This document shows positions 20,767-31,219 of a DNA stretch of 64,000 nt, piece by piece. Where the stretch lies: the NCBI RefSeq assembly GCF_000002425.4, contig NC_037254.1, positions 452,314-516,313 of the forward strand. Reading direction: 5' to 3'. Made by a program: the position numbers and the translations under genes. Numbering within the stretch: position 1 is the first letter of the stretch; every line of letters begins with the position of its first letter. Origin of the DNA: Physcomitrium patens. Its lineage: Eukaryota > Streptophyta > Bryopsida > Funariales > Funariaceae. The notes beneath the pieces are model-generated. The model did not search any database. It saw only the letters and a program-made list of their open reading frames with translations, and had not been told where the DNA came from.

Positions 20767-22687
20767 ATGGGAGGGGGAACGTTGTGGAAGAACGTTGCGC
20801 GGGCTGTTGGGGCTGCGGCTCCGACTGTGGCTTTGACACCCACCGCTGCTCATTGCAGCGCTTGCACTGCGACTCCAACAGCGTCTGCTCGCGCGGGAGG
20901 AGCATCGTGTAATTGCAAGACGGCTGGAGCCGTGCAGGTGCAGCCTGGATTGACCCCTGTGAGCTACGGGCCTCGACAGTTCTGGGACCTCGAAGATTGG
21001 GAATTTGCAGGGGATGAGGAGCGGGACCGTTACGTCTTTGGATCGCTTCCGACCGTGGAGGAAGTTGAGGATGCGTCGTCGGAACTTCAAAATGCTCTCA
21101 GCTTGTATGACCCTGCTGTTCAGCCTAAATCAGTCGTAATGTTTTGATGGTTTTCTTGATCTGTGCGTGAACTGTTGTGGATCTAGGTGATAGATGCGAT
21201 TAGTGAACGCCAGCATCGGCTAATCCGTGAATAGAATTGAAGTAGAAGTTGTTGCCCCTTGTAATTTTTGAAAGGTTTTGCATGTTTGAAAATTTTCGGC
21301 AGCTCTATGTTGTGTTGAAGTACGCTTTGAAGCCTCATTTGGATGTTACGTTATATTGTGGTTTAGGGAATAGAGATTGTTCCTGTGTGCTTATTTATTC
21401 GACAGAGAAAACAAGAGTTGATGTTCAAATTGCTACACGTTGTTAATCCTGTGTTGGATCTGCTGAATATAGACAGATATGTTTTAGGTCGACGTTATTC
21501 CATGACGAAGTGTGTTTGTTTCTCTTCTTCTTTTTTCCACAGGGGCCTCTTCACACCCCCTGTCCCTAGGTCTGAGACGCTGCCTAAACCGGAACCATCT
21601 TCACCACGTAGCCTAGATATTCTTGAGGTTACGGAGGTGTCAACTGTAACAACAGTTGGGATGAAGGAGGAAGATGTTACGTCGGACCTTTCTGCTCACT
21701 CTATCGAGCCTGACCTTTGGTTGGAACCCCCACCGTACGGAATGACGACAGTCTCTGATGAGCCGAAGGCTTGGAAGGAACCTCCATCATGCGAGGCGAC
21801 CACGATCTTTGAGGAGCCAAAGGCTTGGATGGAACCTCCATCATACGAAGTGGTAACCAGCCCTAAGGCAGAAGAGGCTCCAAGCCGTGCAATGTTAGAG
21901 GCATTTCACCAATTCCAGCACAATCCTGCGGTTCAGGTTAGGGGCTCGATTTCTTGTCTCACGAGTCTTTATTTGTGTGTCACTTGGATGAACTGGATTT
22001 AGGGACGTCAGTAAGGGCGATCATTTGTCAAAGATTATATGTTGGTATCACTCACAAGTGTTTTATGTGACTTCTTTTGCAGGGAATGGTGGTGTCTCTT
22101 GCAAAAGACAAGGGAGTTTGGGATGCGGTCTTGGCAAATGAGAAAATCAAAGAATTCCGTCGTGACTTTAATGCTCCTAAAACAGCAGGTAATCACTTCT
22201 GCGCATCCTGTTCTCCGTGCAGAAGAGTTGCCCTTTTGACTTTATCTTTGATAAGATATGAGACATTTTGTGGTGTTTTTGGGGTGAGGATTCTGAGGAG
22301 GATTTTTGAGGCTCGCTGTTTGCTATCTTCATGGTATTTTTTCCTTAGTAAATTTGGATGGTGGATTGATAAGTAGTTTTAATTTGATCCTCAGGAATGC
22401 CCTCTGGTGGTGTAAGTATGGTTCAGAAGGTTGAAAGCTCTTCGAAGCACACAAATATCTTCACTCAAATCTTTTGGAAGTCAAAGAAGGCCTTTCTGTA
22501 CTTCATTCAAGGGTTCCGGAATTTTGTGGCTTCGTTGTTTGAGACTGTCGAGAAGAACTCTCATGGCAGCGGTGGTAATGAGAAAGTTAATTTCTTAGAG
22601 CGTTCATTGAGAGCTTGTATGATGCTAGCAGTGTTGGTTTTGACTATCGTGGTCTTCAAAAGATCAATTTCTGCGAAGAGGGGTTGA
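20767..22687 (+). CDS. Putative tail-anchored plant protein of unknown function (four exons, 376 residues)
   Basis: My model is exons 20767-21104, 21543-21936, 22083-22188 and 22395-22687. All introns obey GT-AG, the phases fit, and the summed length is 377 codons including the stop. The N-terminus is Ala/Cys-rich. A conserved-looking segment follows (FWDLEDWEFAGDEERDRYVF, then PTVEEVEDASSELQNAL). The middle is acidic and Pro-rich with a repeated EPKAWxEPPS motif. Exon 3 encodes VWDAVLANEKIKEFRRDF. A hydrophobic segment near the C-terminus (ACMMLAVLVLTIVVFKRS) followed by a basic tail suggests a tail-anchored membrane protein. From memory it resembles an uncharacterised plant-specific family with a VPTxEEAxEAxxDLxxAL motif; I cannot name it. 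The first intron donor (GTATGA at 21105) is the least certain junction. Confidence 0.72.
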
Positions 22688-22849
22688 TGCGTTCGTGCCG
22701 TACCTTACTTTCAGCAGAACTAGTTTCGATGTATGACTTGGGATTGTGTACTGGTAATAGGATGTGTAACATAAGTTGTCCTTGCTGTTGTTGTACGTTA
22801 CAATCTATCGACGATGACGAAAGTTGTGCCAGGATAGTTTCTGTTGGGA

Positions 22850-23046
22850 TCATTGAAAAAATCCTGTAATTGGGTTTGCTGCTGCCTGTACATGCTGTTC
22901 ATTGAAAAATCCTGTAATTGGGTTTGCTGCTGCCTGTACATGCTGTTCATTGAAAAAATCCTGTAATTGGGTTTGCTGCTGCCTGTACATGCTGTTCATT
23001 GAAAAAATCCTGTAATTGGGTTTGCTGCTGCCTATACATGCTGTCC
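22850..23046. repeat. 49-bp minisatellite, four copies
   Basis: The unit TGTTCATTGAAAAAATCCTG, continuing AATTGGGTTTGCTGCTGCC and TGTACATGC, is repeated four times nearly without change. One copy lacks one A, and the last has one substitution. It begins about 165 bp after the stop codon of the 20767-22687 gene, so it is likely in its 3' UTR or just behind it. Confidence 0.92.
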
Positions 23047-23208
23047 ATGAAGATTCTATGGACGGGGTACACTTTTTTGTGCCAATGGTTGTCAACCTTG
23101 TCTACGAGAGTGTGCTTAACAAGATCCTAGACTTATTGCTTTTATAAAATGAAAATATGCGTGGTAATATTAAAAACTCAACTTTCAGTCCATTCTGCAG
23201 TTTATCTT

Positions 23209-23485
23209 TGTTGAGATTATTAAATGTAGTTGGTGCTCTCCATAATAATCTCTTTATTGTAGACTATAGTAATTATTGTAGCTATAGTATTTAGAGTCTA
23301 GTGGAGAAGTATTGTTTATCCTCTTTTTTTTTTTCTTCTTGTATACTAGATACAACCAGATCAATAGATTTGTGAGTGTAAAATTCTCTTTCTTTAGAAA
23401 CCTTCTTATGTGTATGACTTACTACTACTGTTGTGTGTGTGTATGACTTACTATTACTCTTCTGTCTTTTTAAACATTCTCAACA
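23209..23485 (+). repeat. F 5' LTR (277 bp)
   Basis: It starts TGTTGAGATTATTAAATG and ends CATTCTCAACA, with inverted termini TGTTGAG/CTCAACA. The sequence TATTATCAGCACGAC that follows immediately is the likely primer site. Confidence 0.9.
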
Positions 23486-23839
23486 TATTATCAGCACGAC
23501 TCTCTTTTATACACTATTACAATTTTTTGTTCTAGTCGTTGACTCTTCAAACTTGATGCTACCCTTTCTCAATGTCTGTCTCATGATCTTGTTCTTCTAA
23601 CTAGTCCCTCACACATTAGCTTACTTAGAGCACTTGTTCCACTCTCTGCCCTGCTTGTATAGAATACTTGATCCAGTCCAACTCCACCCCAGCTTGCTTC
23701 TTATTTCTTGTTGCATCACATCCTTGCTATCGCCAAATTCATCGTCGCTATCTTGTCCTCGTTGACGCTGCTTCCCACCGCCTTTGCCACTGTCCATCGC
23801 TGTCGCCTGCCATTGACCGTCGCCACCTGCCATTGTCGC
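23486..23839 (+). other. F 5' leader, first part
   Basis: This is non-coding leader between the primer site and the solo A LTR; it continues at 25059-25301 up to the gag start codon. It includes a GC-richer, Cys/His-poor stretch of CCGTCG-like repeats near 23780-23840 that resumes at 25055-25090. Short frames here are not conserved. Confidence 0.6.
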
Positions 23840-23843
23840 CCGT

Positions 23844-25054
23844 TGTCGTATTACGTGCTTTCCTGCTCGAGAACGTGCCGGGCATCTGGCTGTAGAAGGT
23901 AGTATGGAGATTCGCTAATATTCAAGCAGTCTATCGGTTATTGACTGTTGGAATATAAACGATTGCAAGAATACACGGTAAATTTATACGGATGCCCTTC
24001 GATTGCTTGTCGAAGTCCTTTTTGCCCCAGCCGGTAGATCTCTAGACGTTACAGAGAACCCCCAACAACCCAAACTGTTAATCTTCGATACCGCTTTATA
24101 CTCACGATCTTGTATCCACTGACTGTTTCGTTAGATTAACCCAATAAATTTCATTCACTCTGCATACTCAATCCTAGAGACACCCTTTTAATTCTTCATC
24201 ACAGACGTAATTTCGATTTCACAAAACAGTCAAGAGTAATCACACCCACTTCATTAAAATCTCGATTCACCAGTACAACACTTTGACTATTCAGCAACGA
24301 TTGCCTCAGTCTTCCCAAAACCTTATGAAGAAAAAAAATCCAATTCTCTGTCTTTTTTCCCTGCCCGAAGCATGAAGCTAGCTCTCTGATCCTTTTAAAA
24401 AATCCCCAAAAAACTTATTCTCTTCCCTCATTTCTTAACCTATCCTCCTCTTTAATCCTAATTCTCTCCTCTTTCAAACCCTAACCTCTGAATTTCTTCA
24501 ATCTTTCGTCTTAGATCCGGAATTGGCTCCCACCGTCAGAGTTCTCTCTTCCGTTTTTACCTTTAAGAGATCTTTTTACCGAAAACAATGTTCCTTGAAA
24601 CGGCACAGAGAACATGACAGCCTGAAACAGAATCGAAACCCCGTAATCGATACCACATTGAGTCGCCCGACCATTTCAGGTCTCATATTGGCTAAGAGGC
24701 CCATAGTAAGACCTGGATGTTTCCGTAACTGAGTCGAATTGGTCCTTCGCGTCAGATTGGCTAAGAGGCCCGTAGTAAGACCTGGATTGGATGTCTTGAA
24801 ATTGGATCCAATTGGCTCTTTGAACCAGGTTCACCCATCGTTGAATTGGTCCTTTTCCTTCCTTCTGATTCCCGTTATTGGAATCGAACGGAGCATTTCA
24901 GTATGCCCCGGCTGACTGTAACGGGGTGACTGACCCTGGCCTCTCAGTATTTGCACTAGAATTGGTTGTAGCTCCCAATATTCGAGGTAACTGAATATTA
25001 ATAAAAGTCCCTTTTCTTTATATTTTCACGATATACTCGTGTTACAACACGACA
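23844..25054 (-). repeat. Solo family A LTR (1211 bp) in the F leader
   Basis: In minus orientation it has both termini (TGTCGTGTTGTAACACGAG start, GTAATACGACA end) and no internal sequence. CCGT stands on both sides (23840-23843 and 25055-25058), a probable 4-bp target duplication. Solo LTRs arise by recombination between the two LTRs of one element. Confidence 0.9.
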
Positions 25055-25156
25055 CCGTCGTTGCCCGTCGTTGACCGTCGTTGCCACCTTGCCGCCCTAC
25101 TACTGCTTGTTGTGCCATCTTATTGCTGTTCTGCTACCTTAATCTACAATCTCGTT

Positions 25157-25158
<2 letters not shown>

Positions 25159-25200
<42 letters not shown>
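25159..25200. repeat. TA microsatellite in the F leader
   Basis: A run of about 20 TA units. The 100-codon frame crossing it reads as alternating Ile-Tyr and is not a gene. Confidence 0.95.
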
Positions 25201-25202
<2 letters not shown>

Positions 25203-25301
25203 CAAGTTCAAGTTTATCATTTTATTTGACTTTATATTTTAAGGTACGTTTTACTCAACTTTTCTACTTCATTTTGTATTTTCTTTACAGATTTATTTAT
25301 A

Positions 25302-25349
25302 ATGAGTGCTTCAACATCTTCAACTGCTTCTATTATGGTTCCAACTATT
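25302..25349 (+). pseudogene. F gag, first 16 codons
   Basis: The ATG at 25302 opens a Ser/Thr-rich start (MSASTSSTASIMVPTI) that ends exactly at the insertion site of element E. The frame resumes at 42839 after the duplicated CTATT. Splitting by E is the reason it is broken. Confidence 0.85.
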
Positions 25350-25771
25350 TGTTAGGGACATAGTCCTTAGAACCTTCTAGAGACAAGTTTCTAGAACCTT
25401 CTAGAGACAAGCTTCTAGAACCTTCTAGAAGCAAGTCTCTGGAACCTTCTAGAAGCTTCTTAATTGGTAGAAGATGTTAGGAACATAGTCCTTAGAACCT
25501 TCTAGAAATAAGTTTCTAGAACCTTCTAGAAACAAGTCTCTAGAACCTTCTAGAAGCTTCCTAGTTGATAGAAGTTGCTTGAGAAGCTTCATAAATAAGA
25601 GTATGTATTGGAATCGAGGCTGAAGAGTTCTTCAGTCTCGACAATACATCTCTTGGAGCTCTAGCTCACCTCTCTGGTGTTGTTCTTGTATTCATCTGTT
25701 TAATCTAGTTCTTGCCAGTTCTTCTTGAACTTCTTGTTAGATCTCAAGTTTGTATTTTTGTGTCTGTGACA
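25350..25771 (+). repeat. E 5' LTR (422 bp)
   Basis: It starts TGTTAGGGACATAGTCC and ends GTGTCTGTGACA. The first 210 bases contain a partial internal duplication (GTTAGGRACATAGTCCTTAG at 25351 and again near 25476). A TATA-like ATAAATA lies at about 25591. Confidence 0.93.
25388..25561 (+). promoter_or_regulatory. Cluster of six heat-shock-element arrays in the E 5' LTR
   Basis: Alternating GAA/TTC triplets spaced by two bases, the binding pattern of heat-shock factors, occur at 25388-25402, 25412-25431, 25441-25460, 25494-25508, 25513-25532 and 25542-25561. An example is TTCTAGAACCTTCTAGAA. Four of the six have four units in a row. The TATA-like ATAAATA follows about 30 bases later. This predicts heat- or stress-induced transcription of E; that is inference from the motif. 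Confidence 0.8.
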
Positions 25772-25796
25772 GTTTCTCGAGACTTCACTCACCTCA

Positions 25797-25807
25797 GATA
25801 TCAGAGC
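25797..25807 (+). other. Initiator-Met primer-site-like sequence of E
   Basis: GATATCAGAGC resembles the TGGTATCAGAGC primer site of many plant retrotransposons, but it lies 25 bases behind the LTR end rather than directly next to it. Confidence 0.45.
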
Positions 25808-26048
25808 TAGTTTCTTCTTTGTTAGAGTGTGGATTACTCCTCTGCTTAAAAGTGTACTAGCATTTTAGAGGTTGCAGATTACCCTCCTCTAAACTGATAC
25901 TTCTTTTACAATATTTGAGTCTTATTCTTCTTGGAGAGAGTGGATTACCCCTTTTCTTGAAGTTCTTAAGGCATTTTAGAGGTTGCGGAGTACCCTCCTC
26001 TAAACCAATATTGTCTTCTTGTAAAGTCATTTCTGTCCTTCTCTTAGA

Positions 26049-27072
26049 ATGGCCGGGGGCCAAGACATTAGTATGACGGAAAGTTCAAAGTCCAAGTTAG
26101 ATGCTATCATGAATGCCCTCGCTACATTATCGCAAAGAACTGCAAAGATTGAAGGAGTCGTGGCAAGGCTTCATAATGATGGAGCATCTGGGATGGCACA
26201 ATCTAGGTTGCACCAGCCTCAAACTTCTGCACTTTGAGAAGCAACTTTGCCTCAGGTTCGACAAGCACCACTGGTTCTACAATATAAGGAGCCCCAAGTT
26301 AGCCTTCCGGACAAGTTCGATGGTACGCGTTCCAAGTTTCGAGGATTCGTCAACCAAATCAGGTTGATAACAGTTTTACAACCCGAACGCTATCCAACTG
26401 AGGAGTCACGTGTTGGGCTTGTTGGAACCTTACTTATAGGACAAGCTCTATCATTGTTTGCTCCTTTGTTTGAGAAACGATCGTCCATACTAAACAACTT
26501 TGAAACCTTTTCGGAGGCGTTTGCAGAAACATTTGGTGAACACAACAAGGTTCGATGGGCTACAACAAAGATCAGGTCACTACAATAAGGGATGCATTCT
26601 ACATCAATCTATGCATTGGACTTCAGGCAATTAGCATGCGACATCAATTGGGACGAAGAAGCATTGATGAGTCAATTCTATTGGGGTTTAAGGGACAATG
26701 TGAAGGATTTGCTGTTAACTCTTCCTGATCTGCAAACGCTCAATGAAGCTATTAGCCAAGCTATGAAGTGCGATAACCGCCTATTCCAACGTCGCCAAGA
26801 CCAATATTCAAGACAACATATGGTTCGCCACACCCCAACTATGTCGACAAGCAGCGTGAATTTACATCCAGAGGTAGAAGATATGTAAATTGATGCTGTA
26901 CGTGTCAAATCTCTTACTCTAGAAGAAAAAAAGCGGTGTATGGAGGAAGGTCTATGCTTGTATTGCGATGAAGAAGGCCACAAAGTTGGAAACTGCCCCA
27001 AGAAGCAAAATCGACGTATTATCAAGACTAGGGGTGCGTTTATTCAGGAAAACGAGGATGCTCAGCCACAAT
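26049..27072 (+). pseudogene. E gag with zinc knuckle (four in-frame stops)
   Basis: One reading frame runs from the ATG at 26049 to about 27072, interrupted only by stops at 26235-26237, 26586-26588, 26886-26888 and 27073-27075. No frameshift was found. Domains in order: predicted N-terminal coil (TESSKSKLDAIMNALATLSQ), retrotransposon gag core (VSLPDKFDGTRSKFRGFVNQ, then FAETFGEHNKVRWATTKIRS and MSQFYWGLRDNVKDLL), and a CX2CX4HX4C zinc knuckle (CLYCDEEGHKVGNC). All four stops can be explained by C-to-T change of CGA, CAA or CAG codons. Gag would form the particle. Related gag remains are in B2 and B3. Confidence 0.85.
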
Positions 27073-27129
27073 AGGAACCGTGCGGCTGGACAGTGAAATA
27101 TTGCAACAACAACTAGGTTCCTTTCTTTC

Positions 27130-27478
27130 CGCTCAACCTGTCCTTTGTTTTACAATCCCTTTACTTATTGGCCCTCAAAAACTGAGAATCTAAGCATTAT
27201 TAGATTCAGGAGCATCTTCTTGTTTCTTAGACGAAGAAGTTGCGAAGCGTCATAAGATCCCTTTAGTACAAAAATCCAAACCTATTCACGTTGAGGTCAT
27301 AGATGGACGACCTTTATTGTCTGGTAGTGTCACCCATGAATCAGAACCTATAGAAGTGACGTTTAAGGGCCATAGTAGTCATGTTATTTTCAATATTATT
27401 AGAACCCCATCAAATCCTGTTATTCTTGGTCTTTCCTGGTTAGAAAAGCATAACCCATCCATAGATTGGAAGTTGCGG
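27130..27478 (+). pseudogene. E protease, cut by A2
   Basis: The frame holds LLDSGASSCFLDEEVAKRHK, a canonical retropepsin active site, then VILGLSWLEKHNPSIDW as the second conserved strand. It stops exactly at 27478 where the A2 LTR begins. A TAA occurs just before the active site (27192-27194). The rest of pol up to the integrase C-terminus is absent on the other side of A2. Confidence 0.8.
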
Positions 27479-28781
27479 TGTCGTGTTGTAACACGAGTAT
27501 AACGTGAAAATATAAAGAAAGGGGACTTTTATTAATGTTCAGTTACCTCGAATATTAGGAGCAACGACCAACTCTAGTGCAAATACTGAGTGGCCAAGTT
27601 CAGTCACCCTGTTACAGTCAGCCGAGGCATACTAAAATGCTCCATTCGATTCCAATAACGGAAGTCAGCAAGAAGGAAAAGGACCAATTCACACGACGGG
27701 TGAGCCTGGTTCGAAGAGCCAATTGGATCCAATTTCAAGAATCCAATCCGGGTCCTCTTACCAAATATGAGACATGAATTAGTCGGGCAACCCTATGCAG
27801 TCTAATTACGGAAAAATCCAGGTCTTACTATGGGCCTCAGCCAATCTGACGTGAAGGACCAATTCGATCCAATTAAGGGAACATTCGGGTCTTACTACTG
27901 GACTCTTAGCCAATATGAGACCTGAATTAGTCGAGTGACTCAATGTGGTCCCGATTACGGGGTTTCCATTTTGGTTCAAGCTCTCCTGTTCTTTGTATCG
28001 TTTTAAGGAACGTTGTTTTATAGTAAAAGGATCTCTTAAAGATAAAAACAGAGGAGAAAGCTCTGACGGTGAGAGCCAATTTCAGATCCAAGCTTTGACG
28101 GTGAGAGCCAATTTCGGATCCAAGCTTTGACGGCGGGAGCCAATTTTGGATTCAAGTCGGAAGATTGAAGAAATTCAGAATTAAGGTTAAGAAATGAGAG
28201 AGGGGAGAGAATAAGTTTTGGGGGGATTTCTGAAGGATCGGGAGAGCTAGCTTCATGCTTCGGGGGGGAAAAAAAGACAGAGAATTGGATTTTTTTTTCT
28301 TAATAGGGTTTTGGGAAGACTGAGGCAATCCTTGCTGAAGTTAGTGTTGTAATGGTGAATCGGGATTTTTAATGAAGTGGGTTTGATTACTCTTAACTAT
28401 TTTGTGAAATCGAGTTACGTTTGTGATGAAGAATTAAAAGGGTGTCTATAGGATTGAGTATGCGAAGTGAATGAAATTTATTGGGTTAATCTAACGAGAC
28501 AGTCAGTGGATACAAGATCGTGAGTATAAAGCGGTATCGAAGATTAGTAGTTTGGGTTGTTCGGGGTTCTCTGTAACGTCTAGAGACCTATCGGCTAGGA
28601 CAAAAATGACTTCGACAAGCAGTCGAAGGGCATCCATATAGATTTACGATATATTCTTATAGTCGTTTATATTCTAGCGGTCAAAAACTGATAGACTGCT
28701 TGACTATTGGTGAATCTCGATACTACCTTCTACAGCCAGACGCCCGGCGCGTTCTCGAGCAGGAAAGCACATAATATGACA
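27479..28781 (+). repeat. A2 5' LTR (1303 bp)
   Basis: It starts TGTCGTGTTGTAACACGAG and ends CATAATATGACA. It differs from the 3' LTR (1433 bp) mainly in the number of internal CGGGTCTTACTA-type units, and at scattered bases. Confidence 0.92.
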
Positions 28782-28785
28782 AAAG

Positions 28786-28803
28786 AGGTGAACCCGACGT
28801 GAA
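28786..28803 (+). other. Primer binding site of A2
   Basis: AGGTGAACCCGACGTGAA is the family A primer site with its first base changed (TGG to AGG). Confidence 0.65.
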
Positions 28804-28851
28804 AGCTTGAGGTAAAAGGTATTGGATTTCGTTTGATTTTATCTTTATTTT

Positions 28852-30150
28852 ATGGAAAACGAAAATAAAAATTTTGAAGGATTTTTGGGAGGAGTTTCGG
28901 GTGGGGATTCTTCTAAAGGACAAGATATGCACATGGATCCGTCTATTGCTAGTATGTTTCAAGCCTTCTCATTGTCAATGCAGCAACAGCAAAGCAATGA
29001 TCGAAAGGAAGCTTTGGCAACTAAAGTATTGCAAGCAGTGGTCAATAAAATTGATCAATTTGATGGGAGGAATATTTCAAGGTATTTAAGATGTTATGTT
29101 TGTGAAATGGAATTAAATCGGGTTTTTGAGAAGAAAATGGTTGCACTATTTGGACTTGCCACAATACCGGAGATAAGATATCATATTACATCGATTACGG
29201 ATCGTTATGAGAATTCATGGGAGGTTTTTTTAAATGCATTGAAAGACGAATATTTCTTGGAAGATGCTGATCATGTTACTAAGAAGCTGTTTCTGAGATG
29301 GATTGAACGGCCCAATAAGAATTTGCAAGCAACAGAGCTACTAAGGGAACTTGAGAGGCAGTACTCTCAATTATCGAAGGTAGAAAAATTGACATTGGAG
29401 CTGAACAAAGTTGATCTATTTCTTCAAGCTGCTGATGGAGAATTGCAAGGGAAATTAGAACTTCTTCTTGAAGACAAAGAAAAAGATGAAGGATTGACAA
29501 CGAAGATGAAGAACGTTGAAGATGTTGTGGGGTTGCTTACAAAAAGAGAAAAGAGGAAGAATAGGAGCAATATTTCGAAAACAGTACAAGCACCCAAAGC
29601 TCCAATACGTACAACACCACCAACAATGCCTACAGTTCAACCTTCGACATCCTTATCAAAGAAAGCAGATATGGGAATGGAAGAAATTATACGAGGAATG
29701 CGAGATCTTCAAATCAAATTGGGAAGACTTGAAGAGAATACTTCTACAAACAATTCGAAGAATGTTTCAAAACAAGGATATGTTCAAAGATGCATTTGGT
29801 GTGATGATGCTTCAAACACTAGAAAAAATTGCAATGAATTTAATACTATGATACGGCAGGGAATTATTTGCTGGAAAGATGGGAAGATAGCATTGAAAAA
29901 TAGAGAGGATCTTCTTCAAACCAATTTTGGTAAGGGAAGAATGAGAGCATTGGTTCAAGATTACCTAAAAGAGCATGAAACATCAGCAGGAGAAAGTGCA
30001 AGTTATGGTGCTAGAGTAGATGATGAAATTGGTGGAAGAATGAAATTTAGTGAGTTTTGGGCTTCTGCCGTTTCTAGAATGCAAGAAGGGAAATTTCCTC
30101 GAGAAGCATTATTGAGAACTGCAGCTACAATACGAGGTGCAACAGCTTGA
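28852..30150 (+). pseudogene. A2 gag, main part
   Basis: A 432-codon frame starts at the family start codon (MENENKNFEGFLGG). It covers the Gln-rich N-terminus, the capsid-like core (KIDQFDGRNISRYLRCYV), the Lys-rich linker and the zinc knuckle. In the knuckle the conserved His is Asn (CIWCDDASNTRKNC, about 29791-29833), which should stop zinc binding. A TGG-to-TGA change at 30148 ends the frame. The intact knuckle is found only in A1. Confidence 0.85.
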
Positions 30151-31148
30151 GAGGATCCTGTTGAGTCTCTTTCAGTTCATGCATATATTGCTAAGAGCCA
30201 ACATGAAGCTTTGATGGAAGAAAAGAGACGAGAAAATTTTGATGATACTAGAAAAGGAAATTCTTCTAAGAGACAAACTCGAGGAGACAAGGCTCGAGAG
30301 GCAGCTTCACAAGAATTGCCTGTAAAGGATACCTCAGCATCATTGGAAGAAAAAACAAAGGAGATAAAAGATAAGGGCAAATCAATTGCTTATAAGCTAC
30401 TTTCTAACATTGAAGCGGCAACAAATTTGAAAGGGGTGTAAGAAGAACGTATATTAAATGCTAAGGTGGAATTCACATTGAAAGAAGTTTTGGAAATTGC
30501 AAAAAGGGAGTTCCTTGATGTTATCATTGACAGCATTAAACAAAAGAGGCAATTAATGAGCGAAACTGGAATGAGTCATGCTATTGATGTAAGAATATAT
30601 AAAGATGAAGAAGAGGTTGATATTGGTTACAAGCAACCAACAAATGAAAAGAATGGGTATAATCAACGAGTACGTTTTGAAGATTATAGTGATAAGGAAA
30701 TGGAAACTTTGAGCCATTATACTCGAAAGCATTGGGCAAGGGCAACTACTGAGGTATTGCTGAAAGTAGGAGATATAGAAGAACCAATAGTTGCTTTAGT
30801 CGACCACGGTTCTGAAATAAATCTCATGTCTAAAGATCTTTATAAGAAGCAAAAATGGCCAATTGATATGGAACATGGATGGGCAATTCGAGCGGCTAAT
30901 AACACACGAGGCAAATTATATGGAGCTTGTCCAGATGTCAAAATTTGGATTGGGGATGTTGCGACGGAGCAACATTTCTTCAAGATACAACGTCTTATCC
31001 ATTGATTTTAGGACAACCTTATATTATGGCAACACGGATGGAAACAAAAGTACTTGACGATGGTTCTGCTTATGCAAGGATACAGAGCGAAGATGGGAGG
31101 AAAGCTGTACAATTTCTAACAGTACCTCCTAACCATGAATGGAATTGA
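30151..31148 (+). pseudogene. A2 gag C-terminus and protease
   Basis: The same frame goes on to a TAA at 30439-30441, then on to the retropepsin motif ALVDHGSEINLMS (about 30793-30831). A four-base deletion at about 30981 (GTTC present in A3) shifts the frame; the rest (DTTSYPLILGQPYIMATRME) continues at 30927-31148 in another frame. The DHGS active site is identical in all three A copies, so it is the family's real sequence. Confidence 0.85.
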
Positions 31149-31219
31149 GATAGGTTGAGGGAGAAACCATTGCCAAAGATTGTTGAAGGATTTAAGGATT
31201 TTAGGGAGGTACCACTGTA

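Noticed and set aside
20454-21090. Minus-strand frames of 83-170 codons opposite the first exon of the 20767 gene
   Set aside because: They are Arg/Ser/Pro-rich shadows of GC-rich coding sequence; the plus strand has the splice signals and the continuing frame.
22850-23046. CRISPR-like array
   Set aside because: The units are directly adjacent with no unique spacers; it is a minisatellite in plant-type DNA.
25061-25363. 100-codon plus-strand frame
   Set aside because: It crosses a TA microsatellite (Ile-Tyr repeats) and the border between F and E.
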